From Streptomyces sp. SJL17-4 (lineage in GTDB: Bacteria > Actinomycetota > Actinomycetes > Streptomycetales > Streptomycetaceae): 64,000 nucleotides of DNA. The notes under the pieces were generated by a model that was given only the letters and a program-made list of their open reading frames with translations, did no database searches and was not told where the DNA came from. Shown in pieces: positions 11,295-18,719 of this stretch (within the stretch, counting starts at the first letter, position 1; every line of letters starts with the position of its first letter). The position numbers were made by a program, and so were the translations under genes. Location: the NCBI RefSeq assembly GCF_036826855.1, contig NZ_CP104578.1:1984001-2048000 (forward strand), in the 5' to 3' direction.

Positions 11295-11965
11295 GCGGTG
11301 AGCTTTCCGTCGCGCATGGTCAGGACGCGGTCGCAGGTGTGCCGCACCGCCGCCCTGTCGTGGGAGATGAACAGACAGCCGACCCCGAGGGTGTCCTGAA
11401 GGTCCATCAGGAGATTGAGGACGCCGGCCCGCAGTGAGGGGTCGAGGGCGGAGGTCGGCTCGTCGAGCACGAGCAGGTCCGGGCGGGTGGCCAGGGCGCG
11501 GGCGATCCCGGCGCGCTGGCACTGCCCGCCGGACAGTTCGTGGGGCAACCGGTCGCCGTGCGAGGGGTCGAGGCCGACGAGGCCGAGGAGTTCGGTGACC
11601 CGGGCGGGACCGTCGGCCCGTGTCCAGCGTCCGTGCAGCCGCAAGGGCTCGGCGATCTGCTCGCGGATACGGCGGCGCGGGCTGAGCGCTCCGTACGGGT
11701 CCTGGAAGACCGGCTGGAACCGGGGCCGCAGCGCCCGGAGTTCACGCTCGGGCAGGGTCGTCAGCTCGACACCGTCGAACCGCACCGACCCCGCGTGGGG
11801 ACGCAGCAGCCGCAGGACGGCCGCGGCCGTGGTCGACTTGCCGCAGCCGGAGGGGCCGACGAGGCCGACGGTCTCACCGGCCGCCACGTCGAACGACACC
11901 CCGTCGACGGCGGTGCGGTCTCCGTGGCGTACGACGAGGTCGCGTACCTGGAGCAGGGCGTTCAC
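11291..11965 (-). CDS. ABC transporter ATPase, OppF/NikE type
   Basis: A 224-aa ATP-binding subunit with Walker A GPSGCGKST (about residues 38-46), signature LSGGQ (about 144), Walker B LLVLDEPTSALDP and the switch His in FISHD. It is shorter than typical OppF (about 320 aa) because it lacks the C-terminal oligopeptide/nickel extension with its Cys cluster. GTG 11965 overlaps the stop of the OppD-type gene. It should pair with that ATPase under the fused permease in the inner membrane. Confidence 0.88.
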   Translation of the reverse strand: MNALLQVRDLVVRHGDRTAVDGVSFDVAAGETVGLVGPSGCGKSTTAAAVLRLLRPHAGSVRFDGVELTTLPERELRALRPRFQPVFQDPYGALSPRRRIREQIAEPLRLHGRWTRADGPARVTELLGLVGLDPSHGDRLPHELSGGQCQRAGIARALATRPDLLVLDEPTSALDPSLRAGVLNLLMDLQDTLGVGCLFISHDRAAVRHTCDRVLTMRDGKLTA

Positions 11966-12924
11966 GCGGCCTCCCCGAGGGGGTGGTGGCAGGCGACCCG
12001 GCGCCCGTCGACGGTCCTCGGTCCGGGGTCCTCGCGCCGGCAGAGGGCGGTGGCGTACGGGCAGCGGGGTGCGAAGGCACAGCCCTCATTCGTCGTGCCC
12101 GGGACCGGTGGCGCTCCGGCGAGGACGGGAAGCCGGGAGCGGCGGGGCAGTCCGGCCGTGGGCAGCGAGGCGAGGAGGGCACGGGTGTACGGGGCCGCCG
12201 GGCGCTCCAGAACCCTTGCCACGGGGCCGAGTTCGACGATCCGGCCCGCGTACAGGACGGCTACCCGGTCGGCGTGGCGGCGTACGGCCTCCAGGTCGTG
12301 GCTGACGAGCAGCAGGGCGGCTCCGGCGACCGCGCACCGTTCGCGCAGGAGGGTGAGGACGTGCTCCTGGCGCTCGGGGTCGAGCGCCGTGGTCGGCTCG
12401 TCGGCCACGACGAGGTCGGGCCCGTTGACCAGGGCGAGCGCGATCACGGCGCGCTGGCGCATACCGCCCGACAGCGTGTGCGGGTACGCCGTGGCGGCTT
12501 CCGGGGCGAGGCCGGTGTCGGCCAGCGCCCGGCGGGCGGCCTCGCGGGCTTCGCGCCGGCCGAGCCCCTGCACCGACCGTACGGCGAGGGCCAGTTGGTC
12601 CTCCACCCGGTGGACGGGCGACAGTGCCGACAAGGCGTCCTGCGGGATCCGGGCGAGGCGGCGCCCGAGGTCGGCCGGGGTGACGGGGGCGCCGCGCAGC
12701 AGCACCCGGCCGGAGACGGCCGCCGCGCGGGGCACCATGCCGAGCAGCGCGCGGGCCGTGAGCGACTTGCCCGCGCCGGACTCGCCGACCAGGGCGAAGA
12801 CCTCGCCCGCGGACACCTCGAAGTCGATCCCCCGCACGGCCTCGACGTCCGCACGAGCGGCCCGGGGGAAGGAGACGCGGAGGCCGTCGACGGAGAGGAG
12901 CGGTTCAGGAGCCGGCGGCGGCAA
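11962..12924 (-). CDS. ABC transporter ATPase, OppD/NikD type
   Basis: A 320-aa subunit with Walker A GESGAGKS, signature LSGGMRQR, Walker B LVVADEPTTALDP and a C-terminal oligo-HPY extension containing GCAFAPRCPYATALCRRE, the Cys-rich motif of Dpp/Opp/Nik ATPases. The most likely start is TTG 12924, 20 bases inside the permease gene, with AGGAAGG upstream. It forms a heterodimer with the shorter ATPase encoded next. The family moves peptides, nickel and metal-chelator complexes. Confidence 0.87.
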   Translation of the reverse strand: MPPPAPEPLLSVDGLRVSFPRAARADVEAVRGIDFEVSAGEVFALVGESGAGKSLTARALLGMVPRAAAVSGRVLLRGAPVTPADLGRRLARIPQDALSALSPVHRVEDQLALAVRSVQGLGRREAREAARRALADTGLAPEAATAYPHTLSGGMRQRAVIALALVNGPDLVVADEPTTALDPERQEHVLTLLRERCAVAGAALLLVSHDLEAVRRHADRVAVLYAGRIVELGPVARVLERPAAPYTRALLASLPTAGLPRRSRLPVLAGAPPVPGTTNEGCAFAPRCPYATALCRREDPGPRTVDGRRVACHHPLGEAA

Positions 12925-14782
12925 CGGAGCGGGCCTTCCTGGGGAGGGGTGCGGTGTGGGGACTCCGGCGTACCGGCGAGACGTGGGAGAGGTGGGAGAG
13001 GCGGACGGCGAGCACGGCGAGGAGCGCGAGGGCCACGGCCGGGGCGAGCGCCGCGGCGGGGGCCCGCTCGACGTAGTCGGCCGACTCGTCGAGGAGCAGG
13101 CCCCACTCGGGCGAGGGCGGCCGGGCGCCGAGACCGAGGAAGCCGAGCGAGGCGAGGGCGAGGGTGATGCCGGGCAGCCGCAGCACCGCGTGCCGGGCCA
13201 CCGGGCCCGCCACCGAGGGCAGCACGTGGCGCGTGGCGATCCACAACGGACCTGCGCCCAGGGCCCGTTGGGCCTGGAGGAAGCGTGAGGCCCGTACCTC
13301 CTGGGCGAGGGCGGCCGCGTGGGCGGCGAGCGGCGGCCAGGAGACCAGGGTCACGGCAAGGGCGGCCGCGCCCGCGCCGGGGCCGGTCACGGCCGCGACG
13401 AGCAGGCCGGCGATCACCGGCGGCAGGGCGTTGGCGATGTCCGCGAGGCCGGCCGCCGTGGCCGGCAGGAAGCCGAGCACGAGGGCGATCAGCCAGCTCA
13501 GCGCGGTCACGGCGGTGGCGGTACCCACGGTGGCCGCGGCGCCGTGCCCGAGCCGGGCGAGAACGTCCCGGCCGAGGGCGTCCGCGCCGAGCGGATGCGC
13601 GGCGGAGGGCCCGGCGAGCCGGGAGGCCACGTCCACGGCGTACGGATCACGGAACAGCCCCCAGCCGATCACCCCCGCGAGTACGGCGGCCAGGAGCAGT
13701 GGGACCACGGCGGACACCCGCGTCGGCCGGGGCGGCGGCAGGGTCAGGCCCGCCTCGCGCAGCGCGGGCCCGAGGAGCCTGCGCCGGACGAGCGAGGCGG
13801 CGGCGCCGACCAGCAGGCCCAGCAGGAGGAGGGCGAGCACGCAGCCCTGGAGCAGCGGCAGGTCCTGCGCCTTCGCCGCGCCGAGCGCCGTACGGCCGAT
13901 GCCGGGGACGGCGAAGACGGTCTCGACGGCGACCGCGCCGCCGGTGAGGCCGACGACCACCAGGCCGATCTGCGGGACGAGCGGCGGCAGGGCGCGGCGG
14001 AGCGCGGCCCGGTTGATCCGGGCACGGCTGGTCCCGGCGCCGCGCCACAGCTCCGCCCACGGTTCGTCGAGGACGGCGGGGACCGCGTCGGCGACGAGCC
14101 GGCCGAGGAGCGCGCCCGCCGGGACGCCGAGGGCCAGTGCGGGCAGCACCAGGTGCGCCGGTCCGGCCCAGCCGGAGGTGGGCAGCAGACCGAGCCACAC
14201 CCCGGCGACGATCAGCAGCACGAGGGCGAGCAGGAATTCGGGCAGCGACGTCAGGACCGCGGCGACCGAGCCGGCCGTCGGTCTGCCCCGTACGAGCGTG
14301 GGCGCGGCGAGCAGCGAGCCGACGACGAGGGCGACGACGAGCGCCGCTCCCATCAGGGTCAGCGAGACGCCGAGGCCCGTCACGACCGAGGGCAGGACGT
14401 CGCTGCCGGAGACCCAGGAGACCCCGAGGTCGCCGCGGACCAGTCCGGTGGCCCAGCCGCCGAGGAGGCCCCACGGCCCCGCGTCGAGTCCGAGGTCGGC
14501 GCGGATGGCGGCGAGCGCCTCGGGGGTGGGGGCCTGTTCGGCGGACCGGGCGCGCAGCAGGCCGAGTGCGGGATCCTTGCCGGAGAGCCATGGCAGCAGC
14601 CCGACGACGGCCACGAGAACGGCCAGGGCGGCGCCCCTGCCGGTGGCACCGGCAAGGGCGGATCGCCACCGGGGCGACCCCGGGGACGCCGTGGCTGAGG
14701 GCGCCGCGGGTGAGGGCGCGGCGGGCGAGGGCGCGGCGGGCGAGGGTTCCGTCGGGAGGCGTTTCCCCGTGGGGTGGGTCAT
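12905..14782 (-). CDS. fused double permease (DppB- plus DppC-like) of an Opp/Nik-type ABC importer
   Basis: A 625-aa protein that joins two permeases usually encoded by separate genes. The first half (to about residue 335) has the DppB-like periplasmic loop (DLGLDAGPWGLLGGWATGLVRGDLGVS) and an EAA-like loop (DEPWAELWRGAGTSRARI). The second half begins near residue 345, has the DppC hallmark HPLGADALGRDVLARL, and a second EAA-like loop (ASRFLQAQRALGAGPLWI). Ten to twelve membrane segments are evident. Residues 12-32 are a Pro/Ala/Ser repeat (PSPAA three times), probably a flexible cytoplasmic tail. The ATG at 14782 is 85 bases after the binding-protein stop. Fusion fixes the 1:1 permease ratio. 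Confidence 0.85.
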   Translation of the reverse strand: MTHPTGKRLPTEPSPAAPSPAAPSPAAPSATASPGSPRWRSALAGATGRGAALAVLVAVVGLLPWLSGKDPALGLLRARSAEQAPTPEALAAIRADLGLDAGPWGLLGGWATGLVRGDLGVSWVSGSDVLPSVVTGLGVSLTLMGAALVVALVVGSLLAAPTLVRGRPTAGSVAAVLTSLPEFLLALVLLIVAGVWLGLLPTSGWAGPAHLVLPALALGVPAGALLGRLVADAVPAVLDEPWAELWRGAGTSRARINRAALRRALPPLVPQIGLVVVGLTGGAVAVETVFAVPGIGRTALGAAKAQDLPLLQGCVLALLLLGLLVGAAASLVRRRLLGPALREAGLTLPPPRPTRVSAVVPLLLAAVLAGVIGWGLFRDPYAVDVASRLAGPSAAHPLGADALGRDVLARLGHGAAATVGTATAVTALSWLIALVLGFLPATAAGLADIANALPPVIAGLLVAAVTGPGAGAAALAVTLVSWPPLAAHAAALAQEVRASRFLQAQRALGAGPLWIATRHVLPSVAGPVARHAVLRLPGITLALASLGFLGLGARPPSPEWGLLLDESADYVERAPAAALAPAVALALLAVLAVRLSHLSHVSPVRRSPHTAPLPRKARSVAAAGS

Positions 14783-14867
14783 GGGAGGGCCTTCGTCAGG
14801 AGTGTCTTGACGGTCAGGGCCTTCGCCACGAGCACTCGGGCCGCGAGGGTGGTCACCGCGGGCGACT

Positions 14868-16430
14868 TCACCGTACGTGGGTGTCGATGGTGACGAGTTC
14901 GCGTTCGCGCGGGTCGTGCGCGGCGTCCACGACGTCGGCGGCGTCGCCCTGGATGACGCGCTCGTGCAGCATCGGCACGGCCGCGTCGGTGGCGAGTACG
15001 GCGGCCTCGGCGGCGATCACGGCCCGGCGGCGGGCGTCGCCGGTCGCCGTGTCGGTGGCGGTGGTGAGGGCTCGGTCGACGGCGGGGTCGGCGAGTTGGG
15101 CGATGTTGAAGGAGCCGTCGCCCGCGAAGTCGCTGTAGAGGTACGCGGCGGGATCGCCCGAGTCGAGGACCGTGGCGCGGGAGAGGACGAAGGCGTCGAA
15201 CTTCCCGGCGAGCGCGTCGGCCTCGATGGTGGCGTACTCCCTGACGTCCAGCTTCACGGTGAACCCGGCCTTCTGGAGCTGCTGCTGGAGGAGCTGGGCG
15301 ACCTCGGGCAGTTCGGCCCGGTCGGTGAAGGTGCCGATGGTGACGGTGGCGCCCTTGGGGGCGCCGGGCGCGTGGGGACGGTGGAGGGGTGTGCGGAGCT
15401 CGGCCGCCCACGGCAGGGCGGGGCCGAGGAGTCCGTGAGCCACGTCGGCGCGGCCCTCGTACACGCCGGCGACGAGGGCGCGCGCGTCGACGGCCTCGCG
15501 GGCGGCGGCGCGGAGAGCCGGGTCCTTGAACGGGCCCTTGCGGGTGTTGAGGTAGAGGGTGTTGGTCCGGGGCATGGGGACCTCGGTGACCAGCTTCTGG
15601 TCGAGGAGGTGGGCCTGGGAGACGGGGACGGCCTCGACGATGTCGGCCTCGCCGCTGCGCAGGGCGGCGGCCCGTGCGGTGCCGTCGGGGACGTACCGCA
15701 CGTCGATGCCGGTGGCCTTGGCGCGGCCGCCCCAGTAGGACTCGTACCGGTCGAGGGTCGCGGAGGCGGCGCCCTCGGCGCGGACCAGGACGAAGGGTCC
15801 GGTGCCGGCGCCGACGGGGTTCACGGTGCGGCCACGGTAGGCCTTCGCGGCGAGGATCGACAGCTGCGGCGAGCTGAGCCGCTGGGGGACGAGGGGGTCG
15901 GCCGTGCCGGTGGTCACGGTGACGGCGCGGGGGCCGGCGGCGCGTGCGGTGAGGGCGACGCCGTCGAGGATGCGGGGCTTGGGAGAGGCCTGGGCCGCGG
16001 TGGTCAGGGAGCGGACGACGGCCTCGGCGGTCAGGGGCGTTCCGTCGTGGAACGTCACGCCGTCGCGGAGCGTGAAGGTCCAGTTCGAGCCGCTCCGACG
16101 CCAGGAGGTGGCGAGGGCGGGTACGGCGTTGCCGTCGCGGTCGAGCCGGACGAGGGTCTCGGCGGTGGACCACCGGGAGAGCTTGAAGGCGTCGTCTGAG
16201 AGCGGGGAGAGGCCGGACCGGGGCGGCTGCATCATCGCGACCCGGAGGCGTCCGTCGTGGGCGGCGCCCTTGCTTCCGGCGCTTCCGGTGCTTCCGGTGC
16301 CGGCGAAGCAGCCGGAGAGCAGGGTCACGGCCGCGGTGGTGAGAGCGAGAGCGGTGCCGGTGCGGCGGCGGTGGGCGCGGGGTGTGCGGCTGTTTCCGGG
16401 CAGGCCGGAGCGCACGGGCAGGCGGAACAA
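14868..16430 (-). CDS. ABC transporter family-5 solute-binding lipoprotein
   Basis: A 520-aa extracellular receptor of the peptide/nickel (SBP_bac_5) family. I choose TTG 16430 because GAGGA lies 6 bases upstream and the Zur box would fall inside the gene with an upstream start. The signal peptide ends in LLSGC, with Cys41 lipidated. The fold begins with RLRVAMMQPP and carries the family region near residues 75-105 (WSTAETLVRLDRDGNAVPALA, TFTLRDGVTFHDG). It is first in the operon with a fused permease, two ATPases and an MFS exporter. The ligand could be a metal-chelator complex or a peptide; the Zur-type box argues for zinc or a zincophore. Confidence 0.85.
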   Translation of the reverse strand: MFRLPVRSGLPGNSRTPRAHRRRTGTALALTTAAVTLLSGCFAGTGSTGSAGSKGAAHDGRLRVAMMQPPRSGLSPLSDDAFKLSRWSTAETLVRLDRDGNAVPALATSWRRSGSNWTFTLRDGVTFHDGTPLTAEAVVRSLTTAAQASPKPRILDGVALTARAAGPRAVTVTTGTADPLVPQRLSSPQLSILAAKAYRGRTVNPVGAGTGPFVLVRAEGAASATLDRYESYWGGRAKATGIDVRYVPDGTARAAALRSGEADIVEAVPVSQAHLLDQKLVTEVPMPRTNTLYLNTRKGPFKDPALRAAAREAVDARALVAGVYEGRADVAHGLLGPALPWAAELRTPLHRPHAPGAPKGATVTIGTFTDRAELPEVAQLLQQQLQKAGFTVKLDVREYATIEADALAGKFDAFVLSRATVLDSGDPAAYLYSDFAGDGSFNIAQLADPAVDRALTTATDTATGDARRRAVIAAEAAVLATDAAVPMLHERVIQGDAADVVDAAHDPRERELVTIDTHVR

Positions 16431-16481
16431 GGGAGTCCTCGGAGGGGCGCGGCGAGCGGGTACGGGCCGACCATACCAGGA

Positions 16482-16496
16482 TGACAATCGTTTTCA
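16482..16496 (-). promoter_or_regulatory. Zur box in the promoter of the Opp/Nik-type operon
   Basis: TGACAATCGTTTTCA differs by one base from the TGAAAATSRTTTTCA inverted repeat known for actinobacterial Zur. On the minus strand a TATGGT (16475-16470) looks like the -10, so the box lies in the -35/-10 spacer and a bound repressor would block polymerase. A transcript would start near 16463, about 33 bases before the TTG start. Confidence 0.7.
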
Positions 16497-16528
16497 TTAT
16501 GGTTGTCTCGGCACCCGGGATCATCGCG

Positions 16529-16582
16529 CGCCCGCCGTCGCCCGCCGTCAGCCGGGCGACGGCGGGCAGGCGACGGCGGGCG
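16529..16582 (-). terminator. long two-part hairpin terminator of the DHA2 exporter gene
   Basis: A perfect 14-bp stem (16529-16542 with 16569-16582) encloses a second 7-bp stem (16543-16549 with 16558-16564). It begins 3 bases past the stop of the exporter gene and protects the Zur-box promoter from read-through. Confidence 0.8.
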
Positions 16583-16585
16583 GCG

Positions 16586-18139
16586 TCAGCCGGGCGGCGT
16601 CACCATCCCGCCCTTGAGGCGTTCGATGTCCGAGGGGCGGACCTGGATCACGAAGAGGGCGATCAGTGCGCCGACCACGGCGAAGATCGCCGCCGTGACG
16701 AAGCCCGCGGAGACGCCGGAGGTCAGTACCTGGTCGCCCCAGGGGGGCGGGAGTTGGCCCGTCTCGGCGAAGCGGGCCTTCTCCAGGGGGCCCGCCTGGG
16801 ACAGGAAGGCGGGTACCTGCTTCTCGGCCTCGTTGCGGCTGGCCGTACCGAAGACCGTCACCAGGATCGACAGGCCCAGCGAACCGCCCACCTGCTGCAT
16901 GGCGTTGAGGAGACCGGACGCGGCGCCCGATTCGCGCTGCTCGACGTTGGACAGGGCCATGATGGTCAGCGACACGAACATCAGGCCCATGCCGAGGCCG
17001 AAGACGAGGATCGGCCCGAGGATGCTGCCCAGATAGGTGGAGTGCACATCGGTCAGGGTCAGCCAGGACAGTCCGGCGGCGGCGAGTACCGAGCCCGTCA
17101 CCATGAAGGGTTTGGGGCCGTATCTGGGCAGCAGGTTGGACGTGAGTCCGGCGCCGACCCCGATGATCGCGCTGACCGGCAGGAACGCGAGGCCGGTCGC
17201 CAGGGGGCTGAAGCTCAGCACCTGCTGGACGAACAGGGTGAGGAAGAAGAACATCCCGAAGATGGCCGCCGCCAGGCAGAGCATGATGACGTAGGTGCCC
17301 GAGCGGTTGCGGTCGGCGAACATGTGCAGCGGTGTGATGGGCTGCTGGGAGCGCCGCTCGATCAGGATGAACGCGGCCAGGAGGACGACCGCGGCGCAGA
17401 ACGAGCCGATCGTGTACGGGTCGCGCCAGCCTTCCTGTGCGGCGCGGATGAACCCGTACACCAGCGCCACCATGCCGAGCGTGGAGGTCAGCGCGCCGGC
17501 GAGGTCGAAGTGACCGGGGTGCCGCGCCGACTCCTTGACATGACGTGGCGTCAGGAAGGCGATCAGTACGGCGATCGGGACGTTGACGAAGAAGATCCAG
17601 CGCCAGTCGAGCCATTGCACGAGCATCCCGCCGGCCACCAGGCCGATCGCTCCGCCGCCGGCCGAGACGCCCGCGAAGACGCCGAAGGCCCGGTTGCGCT
17701 CCGGGCCTTCGTCGAACGTCGTGGTGATGAGGGAGAGCGAGGTCGGTGAGGCTATCGCGCCGCCGACGCCCTGGAGGGCGCGGGCCGCGAGGAGTTGCCA
17801 CTCGCTCTGGGCGAGTCCGCAGAACAGCGAGGCCAGTCCGAAGAGCAGCACGCCGAAGATGAACACGCGCCGCCGGCCCAGGATGTCACCGGCGCGTCCG
17901 CCCAGCAGGAGCAGACCGCCGAAGGTCAGGGTGTAGGCGTTGACCACCCAGGACAGGCTGGTGGTGGAGAAGTCCAGCGCGGTCTGTATATGGGGGAGCG
18001 CGATGTTCACGATGGTGATGTCGAGGACCACCATGAGCTGACACGAGGCGATCACGAACAGGGCGATGCCCTTGCCGTCCGTGCCGCTCGCGCGGGGGGC
18101 GGTCGCCGTCGGAAGCTTCGGCTCGGGTGTTCTACTCAT
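16586..18139 (-). CDS. DHA2-family (EmrB/QacA) 14-TM drug exporter
   Basis: A 517-aa proton-driven multidrug antiporter. The N-terminal region has the DHA2 motif D1 (LDITIVNIALPHIQ), motif A GRAGDILGRRRVF and motif C-like GGGAIGLVAGGMLVQWLDWRWIFFVN. There are about 14 hydrophobic segments. No TetR regulator lies next to it, so it may be constitutive. It has its own promoter at 18203-18232 and a strong terminator. The substrate cannot be predicted. Confidence 0.92.
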   Translation of the reverse strand: MSRTPEPKLPTATAPRASGTDGKGIALFVIASCQLMVVLDITIVNIALPHIQTALDFSTTSLSWVVNAYTLTFGGLLLLGGRAGDILGRRRVFIFGVLLFGLASLFCGLAQSEWQLLAARALQGVGGAIASPTSLSLITTTFDEGPERNRAFGVFAGVSAGGGAIGLVAGGMLVQWLDWRWIFFVNVPIAVLIAFLTPRHVKESARHPGHFDLAGALTSTLGMVALVYGFIRAAQEGWRDPYTIGSFCAAVVLLAAFILIERRSQQPITPLHMFADRNRSGTYVIMLCLAAAIFGMFFFLTLFVQQVLSFSPLATGLAFLPVSAIIGVGAGLTSNLLPRYGPKPFMVTGSVLAAAGLSWLTLTDVHSTYLGSILGPILVFGLGMGLMFVSLTIMALSNVEQRESGAASGLLNAMQQVGGSLGLSILVTVFGTASRNEAEKQVPAFLSQAGPLEKARFAETGQLPPPWGDQVLTSGVSAGFVTAAIFAVVGALIALFVIQVRPSDIERLKGGMVTPPG

Positions 18140-18202
18140 GGCTGTTCATGGCGCATCGCGCCCTCACCTGACGGGGCCGTGGGCCGGTCAGTCCACCTTT
18201 CG

Positions 18203-18232
18203 ACACTAAGCCCGGCCCACGCGGGTGACCAA
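18203..18232 (-). promoter_or_regulatory. promoter of the DHA2 exporter gene
   Basis: Minus strand: TTGGTC (-35, at 18232-18227) and TAGTGT (-10, at 18208-18203) with an 18-base spacer, 63 bases before the start. The flanking AATTGATCAA is the AT-rich core of the spacer between this gene and ridA. Confidence 0.5.
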
Positions 18233-18236
18233 TTGA

Positions 18237-18650
18237 TCAAGTGTGGGCGGGTTCGTCCAGGACCGCGAAGCCGTCCAGCTCCACCCGGGCCTGCTCGTCC
18301 CAGAGCCGTACGACTCCGATCACGGCCATCGCCGGGTAGTCGCGGCCCGCCAACCGCCGCCAGATCCGGCCGAGTTCGGGCGCGTGCGTGCGGTAGTCGT
18401 CGACGTCGGTGGTGTAGACGGTGACGCGGGCGAGGTCGGCGGGAGTGCCTCCGGCGTGACGCAGCGCGGTGAGCAGATTGCCGAGCGCGGTGGTGAACTG
18501 CTCGGCCAGAGTGTCCCCCACGACGGCGCCCTCGCTGTCGAGGGAGGTCTGTCCGGCGAGGAAGACCAGCCGGGTGCCGGTGGCGGTGACGGCGTGCGAG
18601 AAGCCGGTGGGCGGGGCGAGTTCGGCGGGGTTGTGCCGGTGCAGGCTCAC
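18237..18650 (-). CDS. RidA/YjgF-family enamine/imine deaminase
   Basis: A 137-aa Rid-family protein with the typical core LVFLAGQTSLDSEG...LAEQFTTALGNLLTAL...VTVYTTDVDDYR and a C-terminal strand VRLWDEQARVELDGFAVL; the Arg of VRLWDEQARVE is the expected carboxylate-binding residue. The start GTG 18650 overlaps the stop of the last of three mini-ORFs that connect it to the acyl-CoA dehydrogenase gene. Rid proteins hydrolyse reactive enamines. In an aminobenzoyl-CoA pathway the de-aromatised product is an enamine, so a direct catabolic role is plausible. Confidence 0.88.
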   Translation of the reverse strand: MSLHRHNPAELAPPTGFSHAVTATGTRLVFLAGQTSLDSEGAVVGDTLAEQFTTALGNLLTALRHAGGTPADLARVTVYTTDVDDYRTHAPELGRIWRRLAGRDYPAMAVIGVVRLWDEQARVELDGFAVLDEPAHT

Positions 18651-18673
18651 GAGATCGGCTCCTTCTGGCTCAT
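18647..18673 (-). CDS. octapeptide mini-ORF 3 (MSQKEPIS)
   Basis: ATG 18673, TGA 18649-18647, overlapping the ridA GTG (GTGA). It differs from the other two at three residues, so the copies have begun to diverge while keeping frame, ribosome site and overlap. Confidence 0.5.
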   Translation of the reverse strand: MSQKEPIS

Positions 18674-18696
18674 GGGGTCGGCTCCTTCCGGCTCAT
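18670..18696 (-). CDS. octapeptide mini-ORF 2 (MSRKEPTP)
   Basis: ATG 18696, TGA 18672-18670, overlapping both neighbours by 4 bases. It has its own AAGGAG 9 bases before the ATG, inside mini-ORF 1. Confidence 0.5.
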   Translation of the reverse strand: MSRKEPTP

Positions 18697-18719
18697 GAGG
18701 TCGGCTCCTTCCGGCTCAT
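18693..18719 (-). CDS. octapeptide mini-ORF 1 (MSRKEPTS)
   Basis: ATG 18719 overlaps the acyl-CoA dehydrogenase TGA (ATGA). Eight codons are followed by TGA 18695-18693, which overlaps the ATG of mini-ORF 2. Its start-proximal residues copy the RidA start context and its last residues copy the dehydrogenase C-terminus (EEPTP), so it arose by duplication of the gene junction. Whether the peptide matters is unknown; a coupling role is more likely. Confidence 0.5.
   Translation of the reverse strand: MSRKEPTS

Noticed and set aside
10074..16430. A complete metallophore biosynthesis and transport locus
   Set aside because: No nicotianamine-synthase-like, opine dehydrogenase or histidine racemase genes are present; only transport genes are seen.
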